DNA of 64,000 bases. Origin: Bacteroidales bacterium (lineage in GTDB: Bacteria > Bacteroidota > Bacteroidia > Bacteroidales > UBA932). Numbering within the stretch: the first letter of the stretch is position 1; each line of letters opens with the position of its first letter. The stretch lies in NCBI GenBank assembly GCA_024402135.1, contig JAKSJN010000003.1, forward strand, positions 1 through 64,000, given 5' to 3'. Below are positions 1 through 5,604 of the stretch, piece after piece. Both the position numbers and the translations under genes were made by a program. A model generated the notes under the pieces. The model searched no databases, was not told the DNA's origin, and saw only the letters and a program-made list of their open reading frames with translations.

Positions 1-109
1 TACAAAATTTTGAGGATTTTTGCAATAGTAAATATCTAATAATCAATAAGTTAAGACACTTTCTTCGAGAATTTGTCATGTACTAAACGGCTCAGTATAA
101 ACTCATATT

Positions 110-148
110 CGAACCGAAATCACATTGCTGTGATAACCATTGACTGCT
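110..148. repeat. 39-bp direct repeat, copy 1
   Basis: The 39 bases from CGAACCGAAATC to TTGACTGCT are identical to 2771-2809. Similarity continues weakly downstream (TTATGCCGCC against TTATGCTGCC). This copy abuts the premature stop of rmlA, and the second abuts the stop of the ugd remnant. The repeat therefore marks the 3' junction of both broken genes. Confidence 0.85.
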
Positions 149-190
149 GATTTATGCCGCCATGAGCTTACGCAGGGAACGCTGGTTGAT

Positions 191-213
191 CCTTCGACTT
201 CGCTCAGGACAGG
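191..213. repeat. Short dispersed repeat CCTTCGAC-n6-CTCAGG, copy 1 (inside rmlA)
   Basis: The copy has invariant arms CCTTCGAC and CTCAGG around a variable 4-6 nt centre. On the rmlA coding strand it encodes CPERSRR and interrupts the conserved EIT/NQ junction. Related copies lie at 299-323, 353-377 and 2694-2714, with a degraded one at about 950-970. Multicopy repeats of this look are common in Bacteroidota and other environmental genomes; that statement is general knowledge and was not tested here. Confidence 0.8.
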
Positions 214-275
214 CTCTGGTGATCTCGTATTCGCCTCGGGCAGATGGCTGGATGTGGGCTGCTACATCGACCACC

Positions 276-377
276 TTGTTCGGGTAGAAGTAGAGTCTCC
301 TTCGACCTTGCTCAGGATAAACTTTCACTTTGTTCGGGTAGAAGTAGAGTCTCCTTCGACTGAACTCAGGATAAACT
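276..377. repeat. Tandem 54-bp duplication carrying dispersed-repeat copies 2 and 3 (inside rmlA)
   Basis: Two units, 276-323 and 330-377, are identical over 31 bp (from TTGTTCGGG to CCTTCGAC), differ in a 6-bp centre (CTTGCT against TGAACT), and are identical again over CAGGATAAACT. The offset is 54 bp, or 18 codons, so the rmlA frame is kept and LYFYPNKV is encoded twice. The differing centres suggest two separate repeat insertions, or a duplication followed by change in the centre. Confidence 0.85.
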
Positions 378-1064
378 CTGGCATAGTTGCTCTTGGGATG
401 TGCGGGCTTCTCTTCGATGCTGAGGCAGTTGCCTTCACGGTCGAACTCCGCCACTCCATAGCGCTCAGGGTCGCTCACCCAATATCCAAACACAGTTGCC
501 TTCTTCTCTTCGTCTGCAGTACGAACCGCCTCCTTCAGCCTCTTAGTAAATCCAGCACCTTGGAAGATGTTGTCACCAAGAACCAGACAAGCCGAATCAT
601 CGCCAATGAAGTCCTTACCGATGGTGAAAGCCTGTGCAAGACCATCAGGTGAAGGCTGTTCTGCATAAGTGAACTCTACACCATAGTCACTACCATCTCC
701 CAAAAGGCGCTTGAAACCAGGGAGATCGTAAGGAGTACTGATGATGAGAATCTCACGGATTCCAGCAAGCATTAATACTGAGATGGGATAATACACCATC
801 GGTTTGTCATAGATGGGCATCAATTGTTTACTAATGCCTTTCGTTATCGGGTAAAGTCTGGTACCCGATCCACCAGCGAGGACGATTCCTTTCATATGAT
901 TATTTGTTGATTTATTTGCTTAGTATCGCGTAATGGTATCGAACCGTTTCCTTTGACTCCACTCAGAAGCCAGAATCAACCTGTGCACGCGGTAAACCAT
1001 TAGGCATGGTATTCTAGTGTCACTAAACCAATCTATACCTCTTTATCTTTTATTGTCGGCATTC

Positions 1065-2525
1065 TTATAGCATCTGTTTTTTTAAGAATGCGACCAACTT
1101 ATCTAAAGAGCTATCATTATTATCGAACAAATACTTAACTATAAAATCTGTAATAGCTTTTCTATCTTCTCGAAGATTCTGGAGTTCCGATTCTATCATT
1201 CCATAAAACCTCTTTCCGTCCTTATCTTCGCTTGTATCAGTTCTTTTATAATCCGCTACTATATCATCCAAACTCTTGCCATGGAAAACATAGTCATTCA
1301 GTTCACGGAATAGTTTCTGGTCAACACATTCAAAGAGTCTCTGCTTGAGATACTTTTCCAGACTCTCAATAGGCAGATAATTCAAAGGAATATTGTTCTT
1401 AATACCCCTCTTGTTCATATAATTCTGGCTTCTCTCTTTTACATCACCATCAAGAATAATCGAAACAGAAGCTTTTCTTCCTAACAAATTGAATCTCACA
1501 ACATCGTTTGCCAGATCAATAACATTTGTATAGCCACCACATGGAAGGACATGGACAAGCTTACTATTCATAAGGTGATTGTCACGTAGAACCTTATCAA
1601 CAATTGCCTTTGCCAAATCGTCTTCAACCAGAATTACTTTATCGTAACCACTGTGATCATACAATATACGCGTTGCATAAGCAGGGTAACAAGGATTGAT
1701 TACTTCTATTGCATTGTCGGCATGACGTTCTACATAAAAAATGTTGCTTGGTTTAATATTCCCAACCAATTCAATCGAATGGGTAGAGAAATAGATAGCA
1801 TAATTGTATTCAACAGCCATATCCTCCAAAAACTGAAGAAGTCTCTTTAATGATGAAGGATGCAGAGCAAGTTCTATTTCATCAAGAAACAATAGACATG
1901 GTTTTGTTAAACTCGCACGATCATTATTCCTAATATATAGAGAATTAAGAATGCTGACTAGCAAGTTTTCGCCTGTGGACATATGAAATTGGCTAATTCT
2001 TTTCCCATTCTTTTCATAGAAGAAAATGTTGCCTTTGAATTTGTCATAATGGTTTGAAACCATCCAGAGTTTCTCATAATATGTCTCATCACCCTGTAGT
2101 ATTAATCCAAGATTCTTGCGGATGAATTCACTTGCTTCTATTAGTCTTTCCTGCTTAATCGATTCTAGGGCATTTATGTTATCATACGTCATGTCTTTGA
2201 ATCTATTGCCGTAAATAAGACTTCCTTCAAAGAAACCCTTAATATTCATAATTGGTCCTTCCGAGCTCTTCATCCATGCACCATTTACCTGCTTCCATGC
2301 TCTAGAAGAATCGCCTAGTTTGAACTCTATATAAGCATCATCATCTGTCTTCCCAAAGTACTGTTTCATAGGAAGGTTAAAAAAGACGCTTGATGCACAC
2401 GCAGTTATGGTACTCTTTCCAGAACCGTTTTGCCCTGTAATTGCATACAAGCCCTTCTCAATAGGTAAAGAAATGCTAAAATCATCAATACACTTGATGT
2501 GGTGAATTGTAACCTCAAGATTCAT
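1065..2525 (-). CDS. OLD-like ATP-dependent nuclease (AAA ATPase plus TOPRIM)
   Basis: A 486-residue protein with an ABC/SMC-type ATPase half and a TOPRIM half. Visible motifs are Walker A GQNGSGKST (about 31-39), a signature-like HMSTGENLLVS, Walker B CLLFLDEIELALHP (about 210), an H-motif FSTHS, then TOPRIM elements VILVEDD (about 305) and IILDGD (about 360). OLD-family proteins couple ATP binding to DNA or RNA cleavage, and many act in phage defence alone or with partner genes. No partner such as a UvrD helicase or reverse transcriptase lies beside it. The gene is clearly more AT-rich than its flanks and sits between two broken sugar-nucleotide genes, which suggests acquisition. The exact OLD class is not resolved; a PARIS-like fused ATPase/TOPRIM is an alternative. 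Confidence 0.8.
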   Translation of the reverse strand: MNLEVTIHHIKCIDDFSISLPIEKGLYAITGQNGSGKSTITACASSVFFNLPMKQYFGKTDDDAYIEFKLGDSSRAWKQVNGAWMKSSEGPIMNIKGFFEGSLIYGNRFKDMTYDNINALESIKQERLIEASEFIRKNLGLILQGDETYYEKLWMVSNHYDKFKGNIFFYEKNGKRISQFHMSTGENLLVSILNSLYIRNNDRASLTKPCLLFLDEIELALHPSSLKRLLQFLEDMAVEYNYAIYFSTHSIELVGNIKPSNIFYVERHADNAIEVINPCYPAYATRILYDHSGYDKVILVEDDLAKAIVDKVLRDNHLMNSKLVHVLPCGGYTNVIDLANDVVRFNLLGRKASVSIILDGDVKERSQNYMNKRGIKNNIPLNYLPIESLEKYLKQRLFECVDQKLFRELNDYVFHGKSLDDIVADYKRTDTSEDKDGKRFYGMIESELQNLREDRKAITDFIVKYLFDNNDSSLDKLVAFLKKQML

Positions 2526-2693
2526 GTCTTCTATGTCGTTTTATATTTAGTTCAAAAATCATATATGTTCAATAGTTCACAATTGTCTGATGACAAGAGA
2601 ACTATCTCCTCCTTTCTGTAAAAAAGTGAAATATTACCAGCCTTTGTCGCATTAGCGTATCATAACGATAGACCATATGAACTCTTTCCGACC

Positions 2694-2714
2694 CCTTCGA
2701 CTTGCTCAGGATAA
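2694..2714. repeat. Short dispersed repeat, copy 4
   Basis: CCTTCGACTTGCTCAGGATAAG matches the repeats inside rmlA. It lies in the non-coding stretch between the OLD-like gene and the ugd remnant, close to the junction of the remnant. Confidence 0.75.
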
Positions 2715-2770
2715 GTTCCAGGAGGAATGTGTGCGTGGGGCTGTTGTCATATTGTGCTAATCTTCGGAAT

Positions 2771-2809
2771 CGAACCGAAATCACATTGCTGTGATAACCA
2801 TTGACTGCT
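2771..2809. repeat. 39-bp direct repeat, copy 2
   Basis: Identical over 39 bases to 110-148. It begins five bases past the stop codon of the ugd remnant in the transcription direction of that remnant. Confidence 0.85.
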
Positions 2810-2813
2810 ATTG

Positions 2814-3137
2814 TTATGCTGCCACTCCATTTGAGTTTATCCAGGAATTGGACTTCATGGTCAGACGATACACTCCAATCACGCACTCCTTCTCCTTGCT
2901 CGAATCCCAATGGGCATTGTCTGAATAGTAGCCAGCCTTGCGAAGTACGGCATCGGCATAGTTGGCGAGCAGCTGCTTGGTGTCCTTCGGCAGGCAGTAG
3001 CCTCCATAACCGAATGATGGATTGTTGTAGTGGGTGCCGATACGTGGATCAAGACCAACGCCCGAGATGATTGCCTGGGTGTCGAGTCCCTTTACCTCTG
3101 CGTATGTATCGAGCTCCGGTTTCTCGGCATAGGTGAA
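2814..3137 (-). pseudogene. ugd: Chimeric remnant: rmlA scrap fused to UDP-glucose 6-dehydrogenase fragment
   Basis: Read on the minus strand, one open frame gives a short rmlA-like piece (VEFTYAEKP) joined to a Ugd segment. The Ugd segment includes [31 protein letters not shown] and [16 protein letters not shown], which carries the catalytic cysteine loop. It then jumps by an internal deletion of roughly 20 residues to [17 protein letters not shown] and [13 protein letters not shown], and ends after about ten unrelated codons at 2814-2816. Ugd oxidises UDP-glucose to UDP-glucuronate, the substrate of the epimerase at 4424-5488. Only about a quarter of the enzyme remains, so this is a dead fragment. 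The rest of the 5' part is replaced by the small-RNA cluster. Confidence 0.8.
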
Positions 3138-3145
3138 CTCGACTC

Positions 3146-3175
3146 TTGCTTTTCCCGTTCTTATTCGTACCTTTG
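3146..3175 (+). promoter_or_regulatory. Promoter of small RNA 1
   Basis: TTG (3146-3148), 19 nt, TACCTTTG (3168-3175). This fits the Bacteroidota -33/-7 consensus exactly. Confidence 0.75.
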
Positions 3176-3181
3176 CGATAG

Positions 3182-3269
3182 GTTATACAATGAAGTCTGG
3201 GGTATTCGCTAAGCAAGACAGGCTTCCATCATCATAGGACGTTTTATCATTTGATAGGACGTCCTTTTT
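3182..3269 (+). ncRNA. Small structured RNA 1 of the AGCAAG cluster
   Basis: This unit of about 88 nt lies between a consensus promoter and a terminator (GGACGT 3237-3242 pairing with ACGTCC 3259-3264, then five T). It contains an outer stem GAAGTCT/AGGCTTC, an apical ATTC (3204-3207) and the conserved AGCAAG (3212-3217). No ORF of useful length starts within it. It is nearly a sequence duplicate of RNA 2. Function is unknown. The 5' end is predicted from promoter spacing only. Confidence 0.65.
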
Positions 3270-3282
3270 GTGTCCTCAACTC

Positions 3283-3312
3283 TTGCGGATCCGGTTCTTA
3301 TTAGTACTTTTG
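3283..3312 (+). promoter_or_regulatory. Promoter of small RNA 2
   Basis: TTG (3283-3285), 19 nt, TACTTTTG (3305-3312). The spacer is nearly the same as in promoter 3. Confidence 0.75.
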
Positions 3313-3318
3313 CAATGA

Positions 3319-3409
3319 GATTTATTAGGAAAGTCTGGGGCATTCGCTAAGCAAGACAGGCTTCCATCATCATAGGACGTTTTATCTTCACTGATAGGGC
3401 GTCCTTTTT
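3319..3409 (+). ncRNA. Small structured RNA 2 of the AGCAAG cluster
   Basis: Same plan as RNA 1. An outer stem GGAAAGTCT/AGGCTTCC carries one bulge, ATTC lies at 3342-3345 and AGCAAG at 3350-3355. The terminator hairpin pairs GGACG with CGTCC and is followed by TTTTT (ending about 3409). The core from AAGTCTGGGG to the terminator is almost identical to RNA 1, while the 5' leader differs. Confidence 0.65.
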
Positions 3410-3422
3410 GTATCCTCGACTC

Positions 3423-3452
3423 TTGCAGATCCGGTTCTTATTCGTAACTTTG
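3423..3452 (+). promoter_or_regulatory. Promoter of small RNA 3
   Basis: TTG (3423-3425), 19 nt, TAACTTTG (3445-3452). This is a perfect consensus match. Confidence 0.75.
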
Positions 3453-3458
3453 CATTAG

Positions 3459-3548
3459 CTATTAGGTAAGAAGTCATAGGCAATCGCCTTAGCAAGGTGA
3501 CTTCCAAATATTTAGGACGTTTATCAGTGATGATGGGCGTCCTTTTTG
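3459..3548 (+). ncRNA. Small structured RNA 3 of the AGCAAG cluster
   Basis: The outer stem GAAGTCA (3470-3476) pairs perfectly with TGACTTC (3498-3504). The inner hairpin is AGGC-AATC-GCCT (3478-3489) and is followed directly by TAGCAAG (3490-3496). The terminator pairs GGACG with CGTCC before TTTTT. Stem bases differ from RNAs 1, 2 and 5 while pairing is kept, so this copy is diverged rather than a recent duplicate. Its 5' segment (3458-3469) is complementary to the leader of the micro-ORF at 3630. Confidence 0.65.
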
Positions 3549-3552
3549 TGTC

Positions 3553-3563
3553 CTAACGGATGG
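3553..3563. repeat. CTAACGGATGG boundary repeat, copy 1
   Basis: The 11 bp recur at 4276-4286. In each case they are followed at a distance by the 48-bp repeat listed separately (231 bp away here, 37 bp away at the second copy). Here they are also partly inverted at 3786-3797 (CCATCCGTCTTA), so the micro-ORF segment is bracketed by imperfect inverted repeats. Confidence 0.55.
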
Positions 3564-3629
3564 GCTACTCTTTCCATGAGCCCCAATGACCGAACGTCTA
3601 GACTTACCAATTACCTAATAGCAAAGAAA

Positions 3630-3770
3630 ATGGAAGTCACTATTGCATTTTGCGGTCTCAAGCTGAAAGTCAGCTATGAGCCAGTTCGTAAACCTGTTCT
3701 CGTCAGGGGCCACTTCCGTGTGGTCAACGGCAAGAAGGTTTACGTGAAGCCTCACTTCCGCAGGAAGTAG
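3630..3770 (+). CDS. 46-residue basic micro-protein, unknown function
   Basis: I do not recognise a characterised family. The protein is short and cationic and ends with VRGHFRVVNGKKVYVKPHFRR. Arg/Lys/His-rich tails of this type (GHF/GHY, VNGK, VxPHxR) recur in small Bacteroidota proteins often found near mobile or accessory DNA; that is from memory. The start at 3630 is preferred over an upstream ATG at 3546, because the extra 28 residues overlap the terminator of RNA 3 and are not protein-like. The gene lies between small-RNA units, and its leader TTACCTAATAGC is the exact reverse complement of the 5' part of RNA 3. No good promoter is seen directly upstream. The gene may be a toxin or a regulator, or the frame may be spurious. 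Confidence 0.5.
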   Translation: MEVTIAFCGLKLKVSYEPVRKPVLVRGHFRVVNGKKVYVKPHFRRK

Positions 3771-3794
3771 GGCTTGATCTGCTCGCCATCCGTC

Positions 3795-3842
3795 TTAGTC
3801 AAGGGGAGGTTCCTGCTTCGGCAGGGGCCTCCCTGCGAGTAT
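3795..3842. repeat. 48-bp hairpin repeat, copy 1
   Basis: TTAGTCAAGGGGAGG, then a TTCG-capped stem CTGC/GCAG inside a longer GGGAGG/CCTCCC stem, then CTGCGAGTAT. It is identical to 4324-4371 except for one base. A strong GC hairpin is present but no T-run, so it is not a typical intrinsic terminator. Confidence 0.7.
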
Positions 3843-3843
3843 T

Positions 3844-3873
3844 TTGTAGTTCTGCTATCATTCACTATCTTTG
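3844..3873 (+). promoter_or_regulatory. Promoter of pseudoknot RNA 4
   Basis: TTG (3844-3846), 19 nt, TATCTTTG (3866-3873). This is a perfect consensus match. Confidence 0.75.
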
Positions 3874-3879
3874 CCTAAG

Positions 3880-4008
3880 ACAAAAAGGCGCTCAAGCACG
3901 TTGAGAAAGATAGATATTTGAATCGGCAGTGAGAGATAAGCGCCTCACATAATGCCGAATCAGAGATTAGAAAGTGCACTTGCCCGGGATGGGTCGGTGC
4001 ACTTTTTT
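3880..4008 (+). ncRNA. Small RNA 4, candidate pseudoknot RNA
   Basis: This unit of about 129 nt ends in a strong terminator (AAGTGCA 3972-3978 with TGCACTT 3998-4004, then T-run). Two 6-bp stems cross: AGGCGC (3886-3891) with GCGCCT (3940-3945), and TCGGCA (3923-3928) with TGCCGA (3953-3958). An extra small hairpin CTCAA/TTGAG lies at 3891-3905. No downstream gene follows, because promoter 5 begins 5 nt after the T-run, so a cis riboswitch is unlikely. It lacks the AGCAAG motif of its neighbours. Identity is unknown. Confidence 0.6.
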
Positions 4009-4012
4009 ATTC

Positions 4013-4042
4013 TTGCTTATTCCGGTCTTAGTCGTAACTTTG
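4013..4042 (+). promoter_or_regulatory. Promoter of small RNA 5
   Basis: TTG (4013-4015), 19 nt, TAACTTTG (4035-4042). It begins only a few bases after the T-run of RNA 4. Confidence 0.75.
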
Positions 4043-4048
4043 CATCAG

Positions 4049-4146
4049 CAATTGATAGGAAGGTCATTGGAGATTCCTCCAATAGCAAGAATGACTTTCG
4101 ACACATAGGACGTTTATCAGTAATGATGAGCGTCCTTTTTGTTTTT
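4049..4146 (+). ncRNA. Small structured RNA 5 of the AGCAAG cluster
   Basis: The outer stem AGGTCATT (4061-4068) pairs with AATGACTT (4090-4097). An inner hairpin, up to ATTGGAG/CTCCAAT around the loop ATTC (4073-4076), is followed by TAGCAAG (4083-4089). The terminator pairs GGACG with CGTCC before a T-run. Both stems differ in sequence from RNA 3 but pair at the same places, which is compensatory change. Confidence 0.65.
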
Positions 4147-4153
4147 CCAACTC

Positions 4154-4182
4154 TTGCGGATCCAAAAATAATCGTATCTTTG
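4154..4182 (+). promoter_or_regulatory. Promoter of small RNA 6
   Basis: TTG (4154-4156), 18 nt, TATCTTTG (4175-4182). Confidence 0.7.
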
Positions 4183-4188
4183 CATCAG

Positions 4189-4272
4189 AAGTAAATGCAT
4201 TGCGAGAGTTAGCAAGCCTCGCACGACTTAAATAGAGTATTTTCGTGAAAACGGGGGTGCTCTATTTTTTTT
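4189..4272 (+). ncRNA. Small RNA 6, simplified member of the AGCAAG cluster
   Basis: A single stem TGCGAG (4201-4206) with CTCGCA (4218-4223) presents TAGCAAG (4210-4216) in its loop. The inner hairpin of RNAs 1, 2, 3 and 5 is missing. The terminator is different too: AATAGAG (4231-4237) pairs with CTCTATT (4260-4266), followed by eight T. It shares the promoter type and the motif but is the most diverged of the five related units. Confidence 0.55.
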
Positions 4273-4275
4273 GCT

Positions 4276-4371
4276 CTAACGGATGGTTGTCTTCTCTGAG
4301 GAAGCCGCCTGCGGGCCGCTTCGTTAGTCAAGGGGAGGTTTCTGCTTCGGCAGGGGCCTCCCTGCGAGTAT
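4276..4371. repeat. Second copy of the CTAACGGATGG / 48-bp hairpin repeat pair
   Basis: CTAACGGATGG (4276-4286) and the 48-bp hairpin repeat (4324-4371) bracket only 37 bp here, with no ORF. In the first copy (3553-3842) the same two elements bracket the micro-ORF. This arrangement fits gain or loss of the micro-ORF segment between fixed boundaries. Confidence 0.65.
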
Positions 4372-4423
4372 CTGGGGCAATGGGGCTGCCCTCCCCTGCA
4401 TTATGGTCTGTCCCCGTGCGTCA

Positions 4424-5488
4424 CTATTCGGCGGTGCCGTAGTAGCGGGCGTACCACTGGGCGAAGGCTCTCAATCCATCCCTGAGTGGGGTGGCGGGCT
4501 TGAAGCCGAAGTCCTCTTCGAGTGGTGTGGTGTCGGCATAGGTGACGGGCACGTCTCCGGCCTGCATCGGCACGAGTTCCTTGTGCGCTTCGAAGTCGTA
4601 GTCGGCCGGAAGTACCTTGGCCGCTATGAGTTCTTCCTGGAGGATGGTGACGAAGTCGAGGAGGTTCTCAGGGCTGTTGTTGCCGATGTTGTAGACCTTG
4701 TATGGCGGGATCGGGAGGCCGTCTTCTCCATTCTGCTTCTCTGGGGCGTGCTGCATGACGCGTACTACTCCCTCCACGATGTCGTCAACGAAGGTGAAGT
4801 CGCGTTTGCAGTTACCATAGTTGAAGATCTGGATGGTCTTGCCCTCGCGAAGTTTGTTGGTGAAGCCGAAATATGCCATATCCGGACGGCCGGCTGGTCC
4901 GTAGACGGTGAAAAAGCGGAGGCCGGTCGATGGGATGTTGTAGAGCTTCGAGTACGCATGGGCCATGAGCTCGTTGCTTTTTTTGGTGGCTGCATAGAGG
5001 CTGACCGGATTGTCGACTTTGTCATCGGTGGAGTATGGGACCTTCTTGTTGGAGCCGTAGACGCTTGATGATGAGGCGTATACAAGGTGCTCAACTTCGT
5101 TGTTTCGGCAGGCTTCGAGGATGTTGTAGAAGCCGATGAGGTTGGACTCGATGTAGCTGCCAGGGTTGGTGATGCTGTAGCGGACGCCTGCCTGTGCGGC
5201 AAGGTTGACGACTACTGCAAAGTGCTCTTCCTCAAAGAGTTGGTCGATCGTTGCTTTGTCGGCAAGGTTGGCTTTGACGAATCGCCAGTCGCGATTGAGT
5301 GCTTCGATTTCGGCGAGTCGTTCGTGTTTGATGTTGACGTCATAGTAGTCGGTGATGCTGTCGAGGCCGACTACTCGGATGTTCTTTACGTCCTGGAAGA
5401 GTCTCTTGACGAGGTTGCTTCCGATGAATCCTGCAGCTCCCGTGACGAGAACTGTCTTTCCTTCGAGGTTTACGTTGAATGTCACCAT
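4424..5488 (-). CDS. UDP-glucuronate 4-epimerase
   Basis: This extended-SDR epimerase interconverts UDP-glucuronate and UDP-galacturonate for capsule or exopolysaccharide. Visible motifs are the NAD-binding GAAGFIGSN (about residues 17-25), NLAAQAGVRYS (typical of the glucuronate-epimerase group), and the catalytic Ser/Tyr/Lys set in SSSSVYG and YAATKKSNE. LRFFTVYGP and RDFTFVDDIV follow. Length (354) is normal and the gene appears intact. Its expected substrate supplier, Ugd, is only a fragment here (2814-3137), so an intact copy must lie elsewhere if this enzyme is used. It is downstream of upxY on the same strand, as expected for a polysaccharide locus, but a plus-strand gene separates them. 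Confidence 0.9.
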   Translation of the reverse strand: MVTFNVNLEGKTVLVTGAAGFIGSNLVKRLFQDVKNIRVVGLDSITDYYDVNIKHERLAEIEALNRDWRFVKANLADKATIDQLFEEEHFAVVVNLAAQAGVRYSITNPGSYIESNLIGFYNILEACRNNEVEHLVYASSSSVYGSNKKVPYSTDDKVDNPVSLYAATKKSNELMAHAYSKLYNIPSTGLRFFTVYGPAGRPDMAYFGFTNKLREGKTIQIFNYGNCKRDFTFVDDIVEGVVRVMQHAPEKQNGEDGLPIPPYKVYNIGNNSPENLLDFVTILQEELIAAKVLPADYDFEAHKELVPMQAGDVPVTYADTTPLEEDFGFKPATPLRDGLRAFAQWYARYYGTAE

Positions 5489-5512
5489 ATCTGTTTGTCG
5501 TTTATTTCTAGT

Positions 5513-5604
5513 GTTAAATGTTAAAATGTTAAGCGTTAAATTTCAGGTTTTAGTTATTAAGCGCTGAACGTTAAGCGTTAAGCGTTAAGTGTTAAGTGTT
5601 AAAT
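5513..5604. repeat. GTTAAGC heptamer array
   Basis: Five contiguous heptamers lie at 5570-5604 (GTTAAGC twice, GTTAAGT twice, GTTAAAT), with four more units of 7-8 bp at 5513-5541. The array lies upstream of the epimerase start at 5488. The remainder of this 322-bp gap (to 5810) is very AT-rich with many TATA-like words and no feature I can name. Confidence 0.7.

Larger units (their letters stand above)
152..895 (-). pseudogene. rmlA: Glucose-1-phosphate thymidylyltransferase, 3'-truncated and interrupted by in-frame repeats
   Basis: RmlA makes dTDP-glucose from glucose-1-phosphate and dTTP, the first step of dTDP-rhamnose synthesis for surface polysaccharides. The N-terminal half is normal: the nucleotide-binding loop GGSGTRLYP (residues 8-16), [11 protein letters not shown], and the catalytic-site stretch VLGDNIF. 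After [12 protein letters not shown] (about residue 170) the family sequence [10 protein letters not shown] is replaced by two copies of a segment ending LYFYPNKV, each preceded by a repeat-encoded peptide (YPEFSRR, YPEQGRR). A third insertion (CPERSRR) splits EIT and NQ. The protein then stops at 247 residues, where the family has about 290, so the C-terminal helices are lost. Reading frame is kept through all three inserts. It is probably non-functional, though a folded variant cannot be excluded. Confidence 0.85.

Noticed and set aside
1-109. Insertion-sequence end or transposase remnant at the left edge
   Set aside because: No terminal inverted repeat or transposase-like peptide could be recognised; the stretch is AT-rich with nothing I can name.
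2602-2910. 102-codon minus-strand ORF over the ugd remnant
   Set aside because: It is a different frame from the recognisable Ugd peptide and its product resembles no family; it is a by-product of the chimeric junction.
3880-4008. Riboswitch for a downstream gene
   Set aside because: The T-run is followed within 5 nt by the promoter of the next small RNA, so no gene is controlled in cis.
3952-4194. 80-codon plus-strand ORF across RNAs 4 and 5
   Set aside because: It runs through a terminator and a promoter, and its composition is not protein-like.
3553-4371. Integron attC cassette array
   Set aside because: The inverted repeats do not fit the GTTRRRY/RYYYAAC core sites and no integrase is present.
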